Source: Hallella seregens ATCC 51272 (GTDB lineage Bacteria; Bacteroidota; Bacteroidia; Bacteroidales; Bacteroidaceae). From it: a DNA stretch of 64,000 bases. The DNA lies in assembly GCF_000518545.1 (NCBI RefSeq), contig NZ_JADU01000012.1, positions 1-64,000 of the forward strand, written 5' to 3'. The position numbers and the translations under genes were made by a program. Positions within the stretch are counted from its first letter, which is position 1. Every line of letters starts with the position of its first letter. Below, in pieces: positions 52,490 to 60,585 of the stretch. The notes beneath the pieces were generated by a model, which searched no databases, was not told the origin of the DNA, and saw nothing but the letters and a program-made list of their open reading frames with translations.

Positions 52490-53404
52490 ATGAAACCCAA
52501 AGACCTGTTCTTCTTCAACCGTTCCGACCGCGGCGTGCTCCTCTTCTTCCTGCTGCTGCTGGTGGGTGGCCTCGCCCTGATGGGCTGGCTGGGCGGAGGC
52601 GGGGGCCGTGGTGCCGCCGGTTCCGTAGACTCCACAGCCGCGACCGACCGACCGCAGCCGCGTTTCGCCGACACGGACGAAGCGCACCCGTCCAAGGCCT
52701 ACGAGCCCTATGCCGTGGCTCCGGCCCATGTTCCCGAACGCTTCCCCTTTGACCCGAACACGGCCGACAGCAGCCAGTTGCTGCGGCTCGGGCTGCAGCC
52801 CTGGCAGGTGCGCAACATCTACCGCTACCGTGCCGCCGGCGGCATCTATCGCCGGCCGGCCGACTTTGCCCGACTCTACGGACTCACGCGCCGGCAGTAT
52901 CGGGAGCTCGAGCCCTACATCCGCATCTCCGACGACTACCTGCCCGCCGCCACGCGCTACGCCACCGCCACTCCCGTTACGGCCGACACCGTCCGCCGCC
53001 ACCCGGCCAAGCTGGGCCCCACGGAGCGTGTGGACCTGAACGCGGCCGACACCACGCTGCTCATGCGGGTGCCCGGCATCGGCCCGTATTTTGCCGCCCG
53101 CATCGTGAACTACCGGCAGCGGCTGGGCGGCTACGCCCACACGGAACAGCTGCGCGAGATAGACGACTTTCCCGAACAGGCCCTCGGCTACTTCGTGACG
53201 GGCGGCGGCGTGCAGCGGCTCAAGGTGAACCGTCTGCGGCTGGGGGAGCTGCGCCGCCACCCCTACATCAATTACTATCAGGCCAAGGCCATCGTCGACT
53301 ACCGACGGCTGCACGGCCCGCTCACCAGTCTGGACCAGTTGCGGCTGCTCGACGACTTCACCGCGGCCGACATTGACCGGCTGCGGCCCTATGTGGAATT
53401 TTGA
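52490..53404 (+). CDS. Membrane-anchored helix-hairpin-helix protein (ComEA-like repeats)
   Basis: The 304-aa protein starts at 52490 (MKPKDLFFFNRSD) with one transmembrane segment (about 15-35). Three ComEA-type helix-hairpin-helix modules follow: FDPNTADSSQLLRLGLQ (about 85), VDLNAADTTLLMRVPGIGPYFAARI (about 180) and INYYQAKAIVDYRRLHGPLTSLDQL (about 260). In ComEA such modules bind DNA during uptake; here a DNA-binding or DNA-import role is only inferred. It follows the transporters by 26 nt. Confidence 0.88.
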   Translation: MKPKDLFFFNRSDRGVLLFFLLLLVGGLALMGWLGGGGGRGAAGSVDSTAATDRPQPRFADTDEAHPSKAYEPYAVAPAHVPERFPFDPNTADSSQLLRLGLQPWQVRNIYRYRAAGGIYRRPADFARLYGLTRRQYRELEPYIRISDDYLPAATRYATATPVTADTVRRHPAKLGPTERVDLNAADTTLLMRVPGIGPYFAARIVNYRQRLGGYAHTEQLREIDDFPEQALGYFVTGGGVQRLKVNRLRLGELRRHPYINYYQAKAIVDYRRLHGPLTSLDQLRLLDDFTAADIDRLRPYVEF

Positions 53405-53452
53405 AAGAGGAAACAAAAAGGGGTTGCTTCTGCACGAAGCAACCCTCTTGGC

Positions 53453-53528
53453 TGGTCGGGATGAGGCGACTCGAACGCCCGACCCCTACGTCCCGAACGT
53501 AGTGCGCTACCAACTGCGCTACATCCCG
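53453..53528 (-). tRNA. tRNA-Pro (anticodon CGG)
   Basis: Read on the minus strand the gene begins CGGGATGTAGCGCAG with the C1-G72 pair typical of bacterial tRNA-Pro. The anticodon arm ACTACG-TTCGGGA-CGTAGG carries CGG. The T arm is GGGCG-TTCGAGT-CGCCT and CCA is encoded. Confidence 0.95.
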
Positions 53529-53578
53529 CTGCCATCTCAAGAGTCGGCACCCCTGGGGGCGTTCCTCTTTTGACGGTG

Positions 53579-53586
53579 CAAAGGTA
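53579..53586 (-). promoter_or_regulatory. -7 element of tRNA-Pro
   Basis: TACCTTTG on the minus strand, 50 nt before the tRNA 5' end; the -33 element is not consensus. Confidence 0.5.
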
Positions 53587-53626
53587 CGCCTTTTTTCCGA
53601 AACGCACGCATTTTTGCAGGGAAAAA

Positions 53627-53658
53627 TTTGGGCATTCGCCAAAAAACCACTACCTTTG
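53627..53658 (+). promoter_or_regulatory. Promoter of tRNA-Phe
   Basis: TTTG (53627-53630), 20 nt, TACCTTTG (53651-53658), 19 nt before the tRNA. Confidence 0.8.
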
Positions 53659-53677
53659 CACCCGCAAACAAGCCTAA

Positions 53678-53750
53678 GGTGCCATAGCTCAGTTGGTAGA
53701 GCAAAGGACTGAAAATCCTTGTGTCCCCGGTTCGATTCCTGGTGGTACCA
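53678..53750 (+). tRNA. tRNA-Phe (anticodon GAA)
   Basis: The gene begins GGTGCCATAGCTCAG and ends TGGTACC plus discriminator A; no CCA is encoded. The anticodon arm AAGGA-CTGAAAA-TCCTT carries GAA. The T stem CCCGG/CCTGG has a C-U mismatch at 51-63, which is unusual. Confidence 0.93.
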
Positions 53751-53827
53751 CTTCCTCCTTTCATTCGGTCCGGTTACTGCATTCGTGCGGTGCCGGACTT
53801 TTTCGTTGTCGTCGCCCGTCCGCGCGC

Positions 53828-54165
53828 GCACCGCTATCCCTCCGTATATGCACCGCCACCCTTTCGTGTCTGCACCGCTGGCGGATGGGGCAGGGGCCGC
53901 CACGCCGTGGCATAGAGGTCGTCGCACCGTGGGGCACGGGCGGCGACGGGCCCTTGGCCCTGCCGCCATCGCGTGCCCGCCCGTCTTTTATGCCGCAAAC
54001 GCCCGGCGATTACGCTGTAAACGCAGTGCGTCTACGCCGCAATCGCCAGGCGTTTTCACCGTTATTGTTTTTCGTTCGGGCCGTCGAGGCACAGTCCCGG
54101 CCGTGTAGCGGCGCAATCCCAGCCATGTGGCGGGGCAGCCATGGCCGTATGGCGGCATGGCCCCG
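53828..54165. repeat. Array C: degenerate 22-bp tandem repeats between tRNA-Phe and murF
   Basis: Groups of units at exact 22-bp spacing: GCACCGC at 53828, 53850 and 53872; CCGTGG at 53905 and 53927; four consensus-like units at 53984, 54006, 54028 and 54050; and GCCrTrTrGCGG at 54100, 54122 and 54144. The unit at 54006 (GCGATTACGCTGTAAACGC plus AGT) and that at 54028 form an imperfect 19-bp stem with each other. The remaining sequence of this 434-bp gap contains no gene I can support. Confidence 0.72.
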
Positions 54166-54184
54166 GCCGCCGCACGCTCCGCCC

Positions 54185-55549
54185 TTAGAGCAGGGCGGGC
54201 AGCTCGAACAGGCGGATGCCGTTGGACCCCTTGACGAGGATGCAGTGGCCTTCGGGGCGGTTGGCGGCTATGGCGGCCTTGACCTCGTCGATGTTTCTGA
54301 ACTTGCGGAAGCTGCAACGGGTCTTGGCAAACTCCTCGCCCACGAGCCACACGCAGTCGAAGCGGGCCGTGGTGAGCATGTCGGCCACGCGCTGGTGCTC
54401 CTCGTTGCTCACGTCGCCCAGCTCGCGCATGTCGCCCAGAATGGCCATCTTGGGCATGGAAACCTCGGTACGCTCAAAGTTGTCAATGGCGGCTGCCATG
54501 CTTGTGGGGTTGGCGTTGTAGGCGTCCATGATGAGCCAGTTGTGGGCCGTCTGCTCCAGTTGCGAGCGGTTGTTGCTGGGCACATAGTGCTCCAGGGCGT
54601 GTCCTATCTGCCCGGGCGTCACGCCGAAGTGGAGGCCTATGGCGACGGCGGCCAGCACGTTGTCGAGGTTGTAGGCGCCGATGAGCTGCGTCCGGACGGC
54701 ATGCCTCGGTGTCTGCATGCCGGGCTGCGGGCCGGTAGGGTCGTCGGTGGCGGCATCGCCGTCGGCCAGGGCGTCGTCCTGCCACCACTCGAGCCCCAGG
54801 AACGGAGTGCAGCCCGTGACGCGGCCCTGCACACGGGCCTGGTTGTCCTGACCGTAGCTCAGCACGCGGTCGAGGCCGCGCTGGCGGGCCATCTCCACCA
54901 GATGGTCGTTGCCGGTGTTGAGAAAGGCGAGGCAACCGTGGGCCTTGAGATAGTCGTAGAGCTCGCCCTTGGTCTGCTTCACGCCCTCGAACGAGCCGAA
55001 TCCCTGCAGGTGGGCACGGCCCACATTGGTGATGAGGCCGCAGGTGGGCTCCACATAGTCCACGAGTTTACGGATGTCGCCGGGGTGCGAGGCCCCCATT
55101 TCCACCACCGCAATCTCGTGTTCGGGGGCGAGGCGCAGCAGTGTTTTGGGCACGCCCACGTCGTTGTTGAAGTTGCCCTCGGTGTGCATCACGCGGTATT
55201 TCTCGGCCAGCACGGCCGAGACGAGCTCCTTGGTCGTGGTCTTGCCGTTGGTGCCGGTGATGCCGATGACGGGGATGCGGAACTGGCGGCGGTGCTCGCG
55301 GGCCAGCTCTTTGAAGGCGGTGAGGCAGTCGTCCACGAGGATGATGCGCGGGTCGGCGGGGTCGGCACAGTCCGCCTCGTCGACGATGGCGTGGCTGCAA
55401 CCCTGCTCGAGGGCGGCGCGGGCAAACTTGTTGCCATTGAACGAGGCCCCTTTCAGGGCGATGAAGATGCTTCCGGCCGGACAGTTGCGGCTGTCGGTGG
55501 TTACCTGCGGGTGTTGTAGGTAGAGCTGGTATAGTGCTTTGCTGTTCAT
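54185..55549 (-). CDS. murF: UDP-MurNAc-tripeptide--D-Ala-D-Ala ligase
   Basis: MurF adds D-Ala-D-Ala to complete the UDP-MurNAc pentapeptide. The 454-aa protein has the P-loop [25 protein letters not shown], and DAYNANPTSM of the C-terminal domain. In many bacteria murF lies in dcw between murE and mraY; here it stands alone 25 kb away with its own consensus promoter. An insertion around residues 245-275 (rich in Asp, Gly, Thr) precedes the AYNLDN motif. Confidence 0.95.
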   Translation of the reverse strand: MNSKALYQLYLQHPQVTTDSRNCPAGSIFIALKGASFNGNKFARAALEQGCSHAIVDEADCADPADPRIILVDDCLTAFKELAREHRRQFRIPVIGITGTNGKTTTKELVSAVLAEKYRVMHTEGNFNNDVGVPKTLLRLAPEHEIAVVEMGASHPGDIRKLVDYVEPTCGLITNVGRAHLQGFGSFEGVKQTKGELYDYLKAHGCLAFLNTGNDHLVEMARQRGLDRVLSYGQDNQARVQGRVTGCTPFLGLEWWQDDALADGDAATDDPTGPQPGMQTPRHAVRTQLIGAYNLDNVLAAVAIGLHFGVTPGQIGHALEHYVPSNNRSQLEQTAHNWLIMDAYNANPTSMAAAIDNFERTEVSMPKMAILGDMRELGDVSNEEHQRVADMLTTARFDCVWLVGEEFAKTRCSFRKFRNIDEVKAAIAANRPEGHCILVKGSNGIRLFELPALL

Positions 55550-55590
55550 GATTCTTGACGGACGTGGAGGGAGAGCCCCCTGTCCGCGCG

Positions 55591-55622
55591 CAAAAATAGC
55601 GGTTTCGGGCTAAACCTCCAAA
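55591..55622 (-). promoter_or_regulatory. Promoter of murF
   Basis: Minus strand: TTTG (55622-55619), 20 nt, TATTTTTG (55598-55591); leader about 40 nt. Confidence 0.8.
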
Positions 55623-55694
55623 TGTTTTGGGCGGAAATGTGGGCCGCCGTGGCAGAATGTGCGGCCCGCCGCGGTGGGGCGTGTGCCGAGTGCC

Positions 55695-55731
55695 CCTTAT
55701 ATAATAAGGTGTAGCCGGAAGCTGCGGCTAC
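55695..55731. promoter_or_regulatory. Two adjacent palindromes in the divergent murF / lipoprotein gap
   Basis: CCTTAT-ATA-ATAAGG (55695-55709) is a perfect palindrome and is directly followed by GTAGCCG/CGGCTAC (55711-55717 with 55725-55731). They sit upstream of both divergent promoters and could be an operator or small hairpins; no function is known. Confidence 0.4.
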
Positions 55732-55796
55732 TGTTAAGATATACGAAAAAAGCCACTCCTTTGCACTCCGATCCGCGCGGGTTGGCAGATTTTGCT

Positions 55797-55804
55797 TAAC
55801 TTTG
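55797..55804 (+). promoter_or_regulatory. -7 element of the BACON/LRR lipoprotein gene
   Basis: TAACTTTG, about 40 nt before the ATG at 55847. The -33 element is weak. Confidence 0.5.
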
Positions 55805-55846
55805 CGAGAGCCGGCAAACCGGCAGGACTGTAAACTTGAAACACGC

Positions 55847-57337
55847 ATGAAACGATTGAGACTTGTAAACGCCTGGCTGGCCACGTGCGCCTTGCTGCTG
55901 CTTACGGCCTGTGGCAGCGACAGCGAGCAGCCGCAACCCACCACCGATCCGGCCACGCGGCAGATACTGGAACAGCAGGAGGTACTCACGGGTGCGGCCG
56001 ACACCACCCTTGCCTTGGTGTTGCGGTCGGGCGACGAGCCTTGGCAGGCAACGGTGGACAATGGCGAAACAGCCGAGGGCGAGAGCCCCTGGTGCACCGC
56101 CACCGTGGCCAACGCCGGCGAAACAAGCACCGTACAGATACACGTGACACGCAACCCGGAGATGGGGTGGCGGCGGGCACAGCTCACGCTGACGCAGGGC
56201 GAGCGGCGCTACGTGGTGACCCTGCGCCAGCACTTCGCCCCGCAGCTGCGCCTCCGCAGCACGCACATCGACGTGGCGACCGACAGCACCAATGCCTATG
56301 TCTTCGTCACGGCCAACCTGGAGCACACCGTCACCGTGCCCGCCGAGGCCTCATGGCTCAAGGTGGAGTCGAGGATGGCGGAAAAGTGGGGAGGCCCGAC
56401 ACGGCCCTACGCCACGTTCATCTACCGCCTCCGGTGCGAGCCCAACCGCGGACTGGGCCGTGCGGCCGAGCTGACGATTGCGGCTCCCGGGGCCGTGCCG
56501 GTGTCGGTGACCGTGCACCAGGGCCCCCGTACGCTGCGCGAGCAGGAGGAAATGCGGGTGGACAAGCCCGGAGAGCTGGGCACGCTGCTGGGCAGCGACC
56601 CACGAAAGTGGCGTGAACTGCGGAGCTTGAAGCTCTCGGGGCAGCTCAACGACGCCGACATGCAGGCACTGCGCACGCTGCTTTGCCCCGAGGTGTCGTG
56701 GCGATGGACCAACGCTGAGGGTAATGTCGTGTCGACGCACCACGGCATTCCCCTGAACTTGCAGCAGGTGGACTTGGGCGAGTGCAGCCTCGTGACGTGT
56801 GGCACATACGCCGAAAAGGCCATCGGCACCACGCTCGACGCCTACGTCAGCCGCAGGCCCGACGTGCTGGCTGACGGTGCATTCAGCATCACCCGCACGC
56901 CCTTGCAGCGCGTGGTGCTACCCCGTGGGCTCACGGCCATCGGCCATCGCGCTTTCCATCTCTGTCTGGAGCTCTGCGAGGTGGACTTCCCCGCCTCCGT
57001 GCGCAGTGTGGGCAGCTATGCCTTCTTCAACTGCTCCAAGCTCTCGCAAATCCATATTCCTGCCGACTCGCAGCTGGAGACGCTCGGCGACGAGGCTTTC
57101 CACACGGGCGCGCGGCTGGACGAAATCAGCTATCCGGCCACGTTGCAGATGGGCCCCGACCAGGGATTCAAGGGCAACTTCACGGCCCGCCGCATCCACG
57201 TGAAGTGGCTGGTGCCGCCTGCATTGGGCCGCTTTGGCGTGAACAAGACGTCGGTGCTCTGCGTGCCTCGCGGCACGGCCGCCCTCTATCGCGCGGCTCC
57301 GGGCTGGAACCGGGCCAGCGAAATTGTGGAGGAGTGA
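55847..57337 (+). CDS. Lipoprotein with BACON-like domains and a BspA-type leucine-rich repeat
   Basis: The 496-aa protein starts at 55847 (MKRLRLVNAWLATCALLLLTACGS), a lipoprotein signal with Cys in LTACG. Two BACON-like immunoglobulin-fold modules follow, ending RAQLTLTQGERRYVVTLRQ (about 130) and RAAELTIAAPGAVPVSVTVHQ (about 225). A BspA/LRR_5 block occupies about 350-440 (VVLPRGLTAIGHRAFHLC, VDFPASVRSVGSYAFFNCSKL). It is probably a surface-exposed adhesin or glycan/mucin-binding lipoprotein; the ligand is unknown. It is transcribed alone. Confidence 0.88.
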   Translation: MKRLRLVNAWLATCALLLLTACGSDSEQPQPTTDPATRQILEQQEVLTGAADTTLALVLRSGDEPWQATVDNGETAEGESPWCTATVANAGETSTVQIHVTRNPEMGWRRAQLTLTQGERRYVVTLRQHFAPQLRLRSTHIDVATDSTNAYVFVTANLEHTVTVPAEASWLKVESRMAEKWGGPTRPYATFIYRLRCEPNRGLGRAAELTIAAPGAVPVSVTVHQGPRTLREQEEMRVDKPGELGTLLGSDPRKWRELRSLKLSGQLNDADMQALRTLLCPEVSWRWTNAEGNVVSTHHGIPLNLQQVDLGECSLVTCGTYAEKAIGTTLDAYVSRRPDVLADGAFSITRTPLQRVVLPRGLTAIGHRAFHLCLELCEVDFPASVRSVGSYAFFNCSKLSQIHIPADSQLETLGDEAFHTGARLDEISYPATLQMGPDQGFKGNFTARRIHVKWLVPPALGRFGVNKTSVLCVPRGTAALYRAAPGWNRASEIVEE

Positions 57338-57391
57338 GAGGCCCCGAAAGTCTGTATGCAGCCCCGGCGGAGCGATTTTTGCCCGCCGTGC

Positions 57392-57422
57392 TTGCGGGAT
57401 AAGCCGGAATTGCCTATCTTTG
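57392..57422 (+). promoter_or_regulatory. Promoter of the ATPase gene
   Basis: TTG (57392-57394), 20 nt, TATCTTTG (57415-57422). Confidence 0.65.
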
Positions 57423-57428
57423 CATTGC

Positions 57429-57469
57429 GAAAAGTTCGTAACGAGAAGTTCGCAACGACGCTTCGCAAC
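57429..57469 (+). repeat. Three 14-nt tandem repeats in the 5' leader of the ATPase gene
   Basis: GAAAAGTTCGTAAC (57429-57442), GAGAAGTTCGCAAC (57443-57456) and GACGCTTCGCAAC (57457-57469, 13 nt). TTGCGAA (57426-57432) can pair with the TTCGCAA of repeat 2 or that of repeat 3, giving two mutually exclusive stems. All lie between the promoter and the start codon. Confidence 0.7.
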
Positions 57470-57488
57470 GACTTGAAGATTTGTGTTT

Positions 57489-58607
57489 ATGGACATTGTC
57501 AATCCCTTTCTGCTGTCCGGTTATGTGTCGCCGGCCTATTTCTGCGACCGTGAGCAGGAGACAGACAAGCTGGCCTCCGCCCTGCGAAACGGCCGCAATG
57601 TGACCCTCGTCAGTCCCCGTCGCATGGGCAAAACGGGGCTCATCAGGCACGTGTTCCACCAAGTGGAACAGGCCGGGGAGGCTGCGTGCTACTATGTAGA
57701 CCTGTACCAGACGGACAGTTTGGCCTCGCTCGTCAAGAAGCTGGGCGACGCTGTGCTGGGCACGCTTGACACCACCGAGGCCCGGCTGGTGAAGCGGGTG
57801 GCCACTTTCTTCAGGTCGCTGCGCCCCGTTATCACCATCGACCCCATGACGGGGAAGCCCTCGCTCACGATAGACGTGCAGCCCGACCTGGCCGAACGGT
57901 CGCTGGCCGAGATATTCGACTACATGCAGCAGTCGGGCAAACGCTGCTATGTAGCCTTTGACGAGTTCCAGACCGTCACCACTTATGCTGACAAACAGGT
58001 GGAGGCCCTGCTGCGTGCCCACATCCAACACCTCACCTCGGTGCGCTTCATTTTCTCCGGCAGCCAGCGCCACGTGTTGGAAAACATGTTTGTTTCGGCC
58101 GCCCGCCCGTTCTATCAGAGTGCGCAGATGATGAATTTGGGGAGCATTGCCCCGGCTGCCTACGAGGCCTTTGTCCAGGCCAGGCTGGCCGATGCCGGGC
58201 GGAGGCTGCTGCCCGGCGTGTTCGGCGGGCTCTACGAGCGGCTTTCCGGGCACACGTGGTACGTGCAGATGACGCTCAACCGGCTCTATGAAACGGGCGC
58301 GACCGACATCACGGCCGATGCCGTAGACCGTGTGCTGGCCGACATCGTAGAGGAGAACGCCCCCACCTATCACACCTTTCTGCGCCTCGTCACCCCGGCT
58401 CAGGGGCGGCTGCTGCGGGCCGTGGCCCGGGAGGGGACGGTGCGCGAGATACTCGGCAAGGCCTTTGTCGCGGCCCATCAGCTGGGTGCAGCCAGCACGG
58501 TGAAGTCGGCAGCCAAGGTGTTGGTGGACAAGGAACTGCTGCTGCAGACGGACGATGCCTACCAGGTCTACGACCGATTTTTCGGCATTTGGCTGGCCCG
58601 AGGCTGA
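57489..58607 (+). CDS. AAA ATPase of the archaeal-type ATPase family
   Basis: The 372-aa protein starts at 57489 (MDIVNPFLLSGYVSP). The Walker A loop is SPRRMGKTGL (about 41-50) and the Walker B strand CYVAFDEFQ (about 155-163). A sensor segment FIFSGSQRHVLENMF and a C-terminal winged-helix-like half follow. This arrangement fits the PF01637-like ATPases, common as scattered single genes in Bacteroidales; their role is unknown. It differs from the truncated ATPase at 1-1195, which has a nuclease-like tail. Confidence 0.85.
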   Translation: MDIVNPFLLSGYVSPAYFCDREQETDKLASALRNGRNVTLVSPRRMGKTGLIRHVFHQVEQAGEAACYYVDLYQTDSLASLVKKLGDAVLGTLDTTEARLVKRVATFFRSLRPVITIDPMTGKPSLTIDVQPDLAERSLAEIFDYMQQSGKRCYVAFDEFQTVTTYADKQVEALLRAHIQHLTSVRFIFSGSQRHVLENMFVSAARPFYQSAQMMNLGSIAPAAYEAFVQARLADAGRRLLPGVFGGLYERLSGHTWYVQMTLNRLYETGATDITADAVDRVLADIVEENAPTYHTFLRLVTPAQGRLLRAVAREGTVREILGKAFVAAHQLGAASTVKSAAKVLVDKELLLQTDDAYQVYDRFFGIWLARG

Positions 58608-58651
58608 ACGTCCACCTATTATTATAGTAAGTTTTGAAGACGAAAGAAGCA

Positions 58652-59509
58652 ATGACAAATACAAGCACGGACTATACCATCAACGTGCGCGGCCGGCTGT
58701 TCAGCCTGAAACGCCCGCAGGTGATGGGCATACTGAACTGCACGCCCGACAGTTTCTTTGCCGGAAGCCGCAAGCAGACCGAGGCCGAAATAGCCGACCG
58801 GGCCAACCAGATCGTGGCCGAGGGTGGCACAATCATCGATGTGGGGGCCTTCTCCACGCGTCCCGGCGCCCACGAGGTGACGCAGGAGGAGGAGATGGAA
58901 CGGCTGCGTCGCGCCCTGCCCATCGTGCGCCGCGAGCAGCCCGACGCCGTCGTCTCCGTAGATACCTACCGGCCCGAGGTGGCGCGCATGGCGGTGGAGG
59001 AGTATGGGGCCGACATCATCAACGACGTGTCGGAGGGCGGACTCACAGGCATTGTGGACACGCCGCTGGAGCAGACCGCCGCCGACTGCCCCGCCATCTT
59101 CCGTATGATGGGACGGTTGCGGGTGCCCTACATCCTCATGTCGGTGCAGGGCACGCTGCACGACATGCTTGTTGGCTTTGCCCGCGAGGTGCAGCAGCTG
59201 CACGACCTCGGCGTGAAAGACATCATTCTCGACCCTGGTTTCGGCTTCGGCAAGGCCATGGACGAGAACTTCCGCGTGCTCGACACGATGGATCGGCTGT
59301 CTGTTCTGGGGTTGCCTGTGCTGGCCGGCATCTCGCGCAAGCGCATGATTCATCAGGTGTTGGGCATCACGGCCGACGAGTCGCTCAACGGAACGACCGT
59401 GCTCAACACCGTTGCCTTGATGCGGGGAGCCTCCATCCTGCGTGTGCACGACGTGCGCGAGGCGGTGCAGGCGGTGAAGCTCGTGGGACGAACCATGGGT
59501 GTGGAGTGA
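58652..59509 (+). CDS. folP: Dihydropteroate synthase
   Basis: DHPS joins p-aminobenzoate to the pterin in folate synthesis and is the sulfonamide target. The 285-aa protein starts at the ATG at 58652 (MTNTSTDYTINVRG). MGILNCTPDSFF (25-36), DVGAFSTRPGAHEV and the C-terminal LAGISRKRMIHQVLG are family signatures, and the length is normal. Its neighbour cdaA follows in the same direction, a common pairing in Bacteroidota. Confidence 0.95.
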   Translation: MTNTSTDYTINVRGRLFSLKRPQVMGILNCTPDSFFAGSRKQTEAEIADRANQIVAEGGTIIDVGAFSTRPGAHEVTQEEEMERLRRALPIVRREQPDAVVSVDTYRPEVARMAVEEYGADIINDVSEGGLTGIVDTPLEQTAADCPAIFRMMGRLRVPYILMSVQGTLHDMLVGFAREVQQLHDLGVKDIILDPGFGFGKAMDENFRVLDTMDRLSVLGLPVLAGISRKRMIHQVLGITADESLNGTTVLNTVALMRGASILRVHDVREAVQAVKLVGRTMGVE

Positions 59510-59583
59510 TGGCGTGAAGGAGTGACGGAGTTGAGACAACAGGTTCTTGGGGATGGTTTAACGTGTGGAGTTAGAGGAGTGAT

Positions 59584-59658
59584 GGAGTTAAGGAGTTAAG
59601 ACAAATGGTTCTTGGGGCTCATTCAACCGCAGACCCGCTGTCATAACTCCTTAACTCC
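59584..59658 (+). repeat. Intergenic inverted repeat of the GGAGTTAA type between folP and cdaA
   Basis: GGAGTTAAGGAGTTA (59584-59598) is perfectly complementary to TAACTCCTTAACTCC (59644-59658), with a 45-nt loop. Further GGAGT and TAACCCCTTAACTCCTCC motifs flank both arms (59520-59680). The arms are themselves tandem 8-nt repeats. The gap before prfB (47556-47681) has a similar element. Confidence 0.7.
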
Positions 59659-59691
59659 ATAACCCCTTAACTCCTCCAAACAAAGGATATT

Positions 59692-60471
59692 ATGTTTTTT
59701 GAATTCGGCATTAAAGACATCATCGACATCTTTTTGGTCGCCCTGATGCTCTATTATATCTATCGGTTGATGAAGGAGAGCCGGTCGCTCAACATCTTTA
59801 TCGGCATCATGTTCTTCGTGTTGGTGTGGCTTTTCGTCTCGCAAGTGCTGGAGATGCGCCTCATGGGAAGCATTCTTGACAAGCTGGTGAGCGTGGGTGT
59901 CATCGGCCTCATCGTGCTGTTCAAGGAAGAGATACGCAAGTTTCTCTATCAGTTGGGCGCCCACGAGCGGGTGCGCAACGTGCTGCGCTTCTTCTCGCAA
60001 AAGAAAGATGCCGGGCAGACGGAGGACAAAGCCACCATCATGCCCATCGTGTGGGCGTGCATGGATATGGCCAAAGCCAAGGTGGGTGCACTCCTCGTGG
60101 TGGAGCGGGCAACGCCACTCGACGACATCGTGCAGACGGGAGAGACCATCGATGCCAGTGTGAACAAACTGCTCATAGAGAACATTTTCTTCAAGAACTC
60201 GCCTTTGCACGACGGTGCCATGATAGTCTCGAAGAAGCGAATCAAGGCTGCCGGCTGCATCCTGCCCGTGAGCCACAGCCTCGACATTCCCAAGGAACTG
60301 GGGCTGCGCCACCGTGCTGCCATGGGCATCAGCCAGGATTCGGACGCCATCGCCGTGGTGGTGTCGGAGGAGACCGGGCGCATCAGCGTGGCCATCAGGG
60401 GGCAGTTCCGCCTGCGGCTCTCGGCAGAGGAGCTGGAGAGCATCCTTGCCCGTGAGATGGCAAGCGTATAA
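59692..60471 (+). CDS. cdaA: Diadenylate cyclase CdaA
   Basis: CdaA makes c-di-AMP from two ATP. The 259-aa protein has three N-terminal transmembrane segments (about 8-85) and a DisA_N (DAC) domain (about 110-240) with both catalytic motifs: LHDGAM (D174-A176) and RHRAAMG (R206-R208). There is no cdaR next to it, as is typical of Bacteroidota. It follows folP in the same direction, with a 182-bp gap holding the inverted repeat at 59584-59658. Confidence 0.95.
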   Translation: MFFEFGIKDIIDIFLVALMLYYIYRLMKESRSLNIFIGIMFFVLVWLFVSQVLEMRLMGSILDKLVSVGVIGLIVLFKEEIRKFLYQLGAHERVRNVLRFFSQKKDAGQTEDKATIMPIVWACMDMAKAKVGALLVVERATPLDDIVQTGETIDASVNKLLIENIFFKNSPLHDGAMIVSKKRIKAAGCILPVSHSLDIPKELGLRHRAAMGISQDSDAIAVVVSEETGRISVAIRGQFRLRLSAEELESILAREMASV

Positions 60472-60514
60472 GGGCGTTTTTATGACCGTTTACGCCTAAT
60501 TTCTACGCCTTGTG

Positions 60515-60546
60515 TTTGTCCACCTCGGAAACTTTGCCTAACTTTG
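60515..60546 (+). promoter_or_regulatory. Promoter of pta-ackA
   Basis: TTTG (60515-60518), 20 nt, TAACTTTG (60539-60546); leader about 40 nt. Confidence 0.8.
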
Positions 60547-60585
60547 TAGCATACAACAGACAATTAATGGAATAAGAATCAAACT

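Noticed and set aside
53693-55519. A 608-codon plus-strand frame covering tRNA-Phe, array C and murF
   Set aside because: It reads through a tRNA gene and antisense to murF.
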